Shown here one piece after another: positions 61,217 through 64,000 of a DNA stretch of 64,000 nt (the stretch's first letter is position 1; each line of letters starts with the position of its first letter). A program made the position numbers and the translations under genes. A model generated the notes under the pieces. The model had not been told where the DNA came from. It worked only from the letters and a program-made list of their open reading frames with translations, and searched no databases. This stretch comes from CAILHX01 sp046155285 (GTDB lineage: Bacteria; Pseudomonadota; Gammaproteobacteria; Burkholderiales; Methylophilaceae). The stretch spans positions 1 through 64,000 of the forward strand of contig JBJXEA010000001.1 of the NCBI GenBank assembly GCA_046155285.1. The letters run 5' to 3'.

Positions 61217-62433
61217 TTGGCTGCTCCTGTATAAACAATTCTATAGACCAAACCCGCCCTGTCGTCCGACACATATACTGCGCCCTTAGGTGACACTGCC
61301 ACATCCACCGGCCTGCCCCAAGCGCCTTGGCTGGATAACCAACCAGTGATGAAGTCGCTCACACTGACTGGTTTGGCTTGCTCAAAGTGTACTCTCACTA
61401 CTTTGTAACCTGAAGGCTGGTTTCGGTTCCACGAACCATGCAAGGCTACCAGCGCATCGCCACGATATTCCGCTGGAAACGTGGCTTTGTCCAGAAAAGC
61501 GATGCCTATGGGCGTGGAATGTGCGGGCAGAGTAATGGCTGGCGACTGCATCGCAGAACAATCACCAGAAAAATTGGGGTCAACGAACCTATTGCCCCAA
61601 CAATAAGGCCAGCCATAAAAACCGCCCGCTTGAATCTGATTAAGATGTTCCGGTGGCAGATCGTCGTTTACCACCCCGCCCTTAGTGCCAGAGCGCATAT
61701 CCGCGCCATTATTAGTGGCAAACAACTCACCTGTTTTTGGGTGCCACGCGTATCCTTGCGTGTTGCGTAACCCTGTCGCCCAGATTGGCGATGGTGCATG
61801 GCGGCCTAATGTTTGCAGAGCTCCGGCGGGCTTGCCCTCTACCGAGTAACGCAGCATGGTAGCGCGTAGTGGCTCATTTTCCACACATACATTGCAACTC
61901 GAACCCACATTCAAAATCAAAAAACCATCAGGCGATAGCTTGAGCGTTTTCATGGTGTGGCCACCCGATGGCAAACCAGAAATCACAGGAATTGCACGGC
62001 CATGCTCCAACCTCACCACGCCATCCTGATTCGCCACAAACAACTTATCGCCGACAAACGCCAAGCCTTGCGGCGCATTGAGACGATCCGCCACAGTAAT
62101 AACCTTGTCCGCCACGCCGTCCATATTCGCATCCGGCAACATCACCACCTTGTCGTCCACACCCAAAGACAAATACAACTCACCCTGCGGCGAAAACGCC
62201 ATCATGCGTGGACCACGCACAAAGCTACCGCCGCCGGGGTCTAGTCTGGCGAAAATGTTAGCTTGAAAACCTGAGGGGAGTTTGAGTGCGGCGCTGGGGT
62301 CTGGCGGCACAGGCAACACCGAAGCCATGTCGGCACGAGCGGCAACCACAAATGTGAGTACAAAAAAGACTAAAAACAATTTAGCCACAGATGAACACAG
62401 ATGAACACGGATAAGAGCTAAAACGTCTTTCAT
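61213..62433 (-). CDS. L-sorbosone dehydrogenase-like / PQQ-type sugar dehydrogenase propeller protein
   Basis: 406 residues from ATG 62433 (an in-frame TTG at 62454 is an alternative). A long signal peptide ends ARA before DMAS. The propeller includes YLSLGVDDKVVMLPDANMDG, the cysteine pair LNVGSSCNVCVENE, NNGADMRSGTKGGVVNDDLP and AGGFYGWPYCWGN, which match the sorbosone-dehydrogenase/glucose-dehydrogenase family (often PQQ or metal binding). The substrate is unknown. The first part of the signal peptide (IRVHLCSSVAKL) is encoded by one arm of an inverted repeat, an odd origin. Follows fccB by 72 nt. Confidence 0.85.
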   Translation of the reverse strand: MKDVLALIRVHLCSSVAKLFLVFFVLTFVVAARADMASVLPVPPDPSAALKLPSGFQANIFARLDPGGGSFVRGPRMMAFSPQGELYLSLGVDDKVVMLPDANMDGVADKVITVADRLNAPQGLAFVGDKLFVANQDGVVRLEHGRAIPVISGLPSGGHTMKTLKLSPDGFLILNVGSSCNVCVENEPLRATMLRYSVEGKPAGALQTLGRHAPSPIWATGLRNTQGYAWHPKTGELFATNNGADMRSGTKGGVVNDDLPPEHLNQIQAGGFYGWPYCWGNRFVDPNFSGDCSAMQSPAITLPAHSTPIGIAFLDKATFPAEYRGDALVALHGSWNRNQPSGYKVVRVHFEQAKPVSVSDFITGWLSSQGAWGRPVDVAVSPKGAVYVSDDRAGLVYRIVYTGAAK

Positions 62434-62503
62434 AGTATTAAGTTTAGCTGTCAAACAATTGTGGTTTTCATCTGTGTTTATCTGCGTTCATCTGTGGCTA
62501 AAT
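62379..62503. repeat. 34-nt inverted repeat pair around the start of the sugar-dehydrogenase-like gene
   Basis: Left arm 62379-62412 and right arm about 62470-62503 are inverted copies with 3 mismatches in 34, built on ATTTAGCCACAGATGAAC and short CAGATGAACAC-type subrepeats. The left arm lies inside the coding sequence (signal peptide); the right arm ends 2 nt before the fccB stop. The start codon and 57-bp spacer lie in between. Confidence 0.85.
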
Positions 62504-62505
62504 AT

Positions 62506-63759
62506 TTAGGTCAACACGTCCGACCAGATATTCTTTGCCCAAGCCTGCGCAAACTCGCCCTCCTGCACGCTTGGCTTGTCCGAAACGCCACCGCCTTCGG
62601 CTGGCAACATAATTTTTTTAGCCGCATCGTAGCGGTACACATTAGCCACGTGCATCGCCAGTTTGTCCGACACATAGCTGTAACAGGTATTGGCAAACAC
62701 AGGTTGTGGATCAGGCTCTTGCCCGGCCAGCAAATTAGCAATCGCCGAGGCGCATACTTTGGCTTGCGAAGTCGCGATATGTGCGGACTTGGGCAAAGCT
62801 GCAGAAACAGAATCACCAAGCACATGGACATTGGGCGCGATTTTGGATTCGTAAGTCAAAAAGTCCACCTCGCACCAGCGTTTATCCACGTTGGCAACTC
62901 CCGCTAATTGCGCGATTTTGCCCGCGCGTTGTGGTGGAATCACGTTCAGCACGTCGGCTTTGACGGTCTCGAATTCAGTCTTCACCATGCGACTTTCCAC
63001 GTCCACGTCTATCACTTGGCTGTTAGGCCGATATTCGATCATACCGGGATACAAATCTGCCCACGCCTTGGTGAACAGGCCTTTTTTAGAGGTGATTTCA
63101 GGATTCGCATCCAGCACAATAATCTTGGATTTTGGCTTGTGGTTTTTTAGATAAAACCCCACTTGAGAAACCCGCTCATACGGACCCGGCGGGCAGCGGT
63201 AAGGCGCTTTTGGGATGCTGATAACAAACACACCACCGTCAGACATGGCCTCCATCTGCTTGCGTAGATTCACCGTTTGTTCGCCAGCCTTCCACGCATG
63301 AGGAATTTTTTCTTGCGCAGCATCGCTTCGCAGCATAGGCAGCGCATCCCACATGAAATCTATACCGGGGGCGATGATGAGACGCTCATAGCCCAGTTCA
63401 TCGCCATCGTCCATCACGATGCGGCGCTTAGCCACATCCACCGCCGCGACTTCAGCATATAAGCGCTTGATACGATAATTATCCAAACCAGAATAATTAA
63501 AGGTCAGGTCGCCAATCTTTTTACTTCCACCCAGCACCAGATTGCTCACCGGACAGGATACAAACGTGGTGTGCTTTTCAATTAGTACGATTTCAACCGC
63601 TTCGCCAGCCCACAGCCGCAAATACTTGGAAAAGCTAGCGCCAGCATAACCGCCGCCGATGATAATGATGCGCTTAGGCACGCTTGCCCAGCTATTCTGC
63701 GGTAAGCCACCCAAGGCAACCCCAGCACCTACCAGTTTAAGAAAATCGCGGCGTTGCAT
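62506..63759 (-). CDS. fccB: Flavocytochrome c sulfide dehydrogenase, flavoprotein subunit
   Basis: 417-residue periplasmic flavoprotein oxidising sulfide to sulfur and passing electrons to a c-type cytochrome. A twin-arginine signal (MQRRDFLKLVGAGVALGG) precedes VPKRIIIIGGGYAGASFSKY. The redox-active cysteines expected for the family appear in FVSCPVSNLVLGG and FANTCYSYVSDKLAMHV, the latter in the FCSD-specific C-terminal domain; VLGDSVSAALPKSAHIATSQ is the second FAD contact. It shares one base with the stop of the upstream cytochrome gene. A SoxF-like role is the alternative. Confidence 0.92.
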   Translation of the reverse strand: MQRRDFLKLVGAGVALGGLPQNSWASVPKRIIIIGGGYAGASFSKYLRLWAGEAVEIVLIEKHTTFVSCPVSNLVLGGSKKIGDLTFNYSGLDNYRIKRLYAEVAAVDVAKRRIVMDDGDELGYERLIIAPGIDFMWDALPMLRSDAAQEKIPHAWKAGEQTVNLRKQMEAMSDGGVFVISIPKAPYRCPPGPYERVSQVGFYLKNHKPKSKIIVLDANPEITSKKGLFTKAWADLYPGMIEYRPNSQVIDVDVESRMVKTEFETVKADVLNVIPPQRAGKIAQLAGVANVDKRWCEVDFLTYESKIAPNVHVLGDSVSAALPKSAHIATSQAKVCASAIANLLAGQEPDPQPVFANTCYSYVSDKLAMHVANVYRYDAAKKIMLPAEGGGVSDKPSVQEGEFAQAWAKNIWSDVLT

Positions 63760-64000
63760 CAGAAATTGAGCGGCATGGGGGCCGCCGATGCCTTGCGCGC
63801 TTGGGTAGAAAAGTAATCAGCCAGCTGCTCAATCTCGGCCTCGGTCAAGCCTTTGGCGTGATGATGCATGACAGTGGCAGGTCGCTCGCCGGCGCGAAAC
63901 GCCTTCATCTGCGTGATGAAATGCGTTCTATCCAGCCCCGCCAACACCGGCGTAATGCCTACGCTGTTGCCATTAGTGCCATGGCAGGCCGCGCAAGAAG
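63759..64000 (-). CDS. fccA: Cytochrome c subunit, FccA-like (5' end outside window)
   Basis: The frame runs off the right edge; about 80 C-terminal residues are visible. They begin with the haem-binding CAACH, then GNSVGITPVLAGLDRTHF, and a distal MHHHAKGLTEAEIEQLADYF, a class I cytochrome c layout with the axial methionine probably in TVMHHHA. One-base overlap with fccB supports it as the haem subunit of the sulfide dehydrogenase. Whether it has one or two haems cannot be seen. Confidence 0.85.
   Translation of the reverse strand, partial: SCAACHGTNGNSVGITPVLAGLDRTHFITQMKAFRAGERPATVMHHHAKGLTEAEIEQLADYFSTQARKASAAPMPLNF

Noticed and set aside
1..64000. CRISPR arrays, prophage or integrative-element hallmarks
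   Set aside because: No regularly spaced direct repeats with unique spacers, no integrase, phage structural or conjugation genes were seen; the only tRNA (9844-9932) shows no adjacent attachment-site duplication.

Overview
The window looks like chromosome of a chemolithotrophic betaproteobacterium, probably in or near the Nitrosomonadales/Gallionellaceae. That placement is an inference from three things: gene order (alaA | hom-thrC, lepA-lepB-rnc-era, pepP-ubiH), a flavocytochrome c sulfide dehydrogenase pair at the right edge, and a betaproteobacterial-style flg cluster. Genes are tightly packed and mostly on the minus strand, with many 1-4 nt start/stop overlaps. No prophage, CRISPR array or large island is visible. 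Mobile DNA is limited to an IS30-type transposase tail at the left edge and several small dispersed palindromic repeats.

Layout. 1-2.9 kb: IS30 remnant, repeats, htpG and a ParDE-like toxin-antitoxin pair. 2.9-6.4 kb: DUF4197 and DUF2721 proteins and a large TPR/O-GlcNAc-transferase-like protein. 6.5-9.8 kb: a two-gene ovothiol operon (ovoA and an ovoB-type PLP lyase). 9.8-15.2 kb: tRNA-Leu, thyA, a GIY-YIG gene boxed by inverted repeats, thrC-hom and alaA. 15.2-30.8 kb: housekeeping and envelope genes (Mth938-like protein, nitrilase, yhdP, yheS, an MFS carrier, aroC, a glutamine amidotransferase, a pseudouridine synthase, icd), a permease fused to a cyclic-nucleotide-binding domain, and a cold-shock gene. 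30.9-36.1 kb: dsbC, two ubiquinone hydroxylases, pepP and an HDOD gene in one probable operon. 36.2-41.2 kb: recJ, a chemoreceptor and an overlapping glutamine-synthetase-like gene. 41.3-45.5 kb: era-rnc-lepB-lepA. 45.6-59.8 kb: flagellar rod/hook/ring genes flgB to flgL, a diguanylate cyclase and divergent flgA. 59.8-64 kb: a secreted operon of fccA (cut by the window edge), fccB, a sorbosone-dehydrogenase-like propeller, an unknown periplasmic protein and an SMP-30-like propeller.

Flagellar control can be read from the DNA. A GG-N10-GC sigma-54 type promoter lies just before flgB. A 14/16 match to the FliA (sigma-28) consensus lies just before flgK-flgL. This supports a rod/hook operon under RpoN and late hook-associated genes under FliA.

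The most unusual signals are repeat-based. A 352-bp module holds only a small GIY-YIG gene and is bounded exactly by inverted copies of a 28-nt hairpin; a third, solo copy near position 255 has compensatory stem changes. A near-perfect 34-nt inverted repeat supplies part of the signal peptide of the sugar-dehydrogenase-like protein. A 14-mer, AGGGGACAGACCAC, occurs four times, once inside thrC. A family of about 50 bp supplies the stop codon of the diguanylate cyclase. Coordinates come from reading the sequence. Family assignments come from motif recognition, with no database search.
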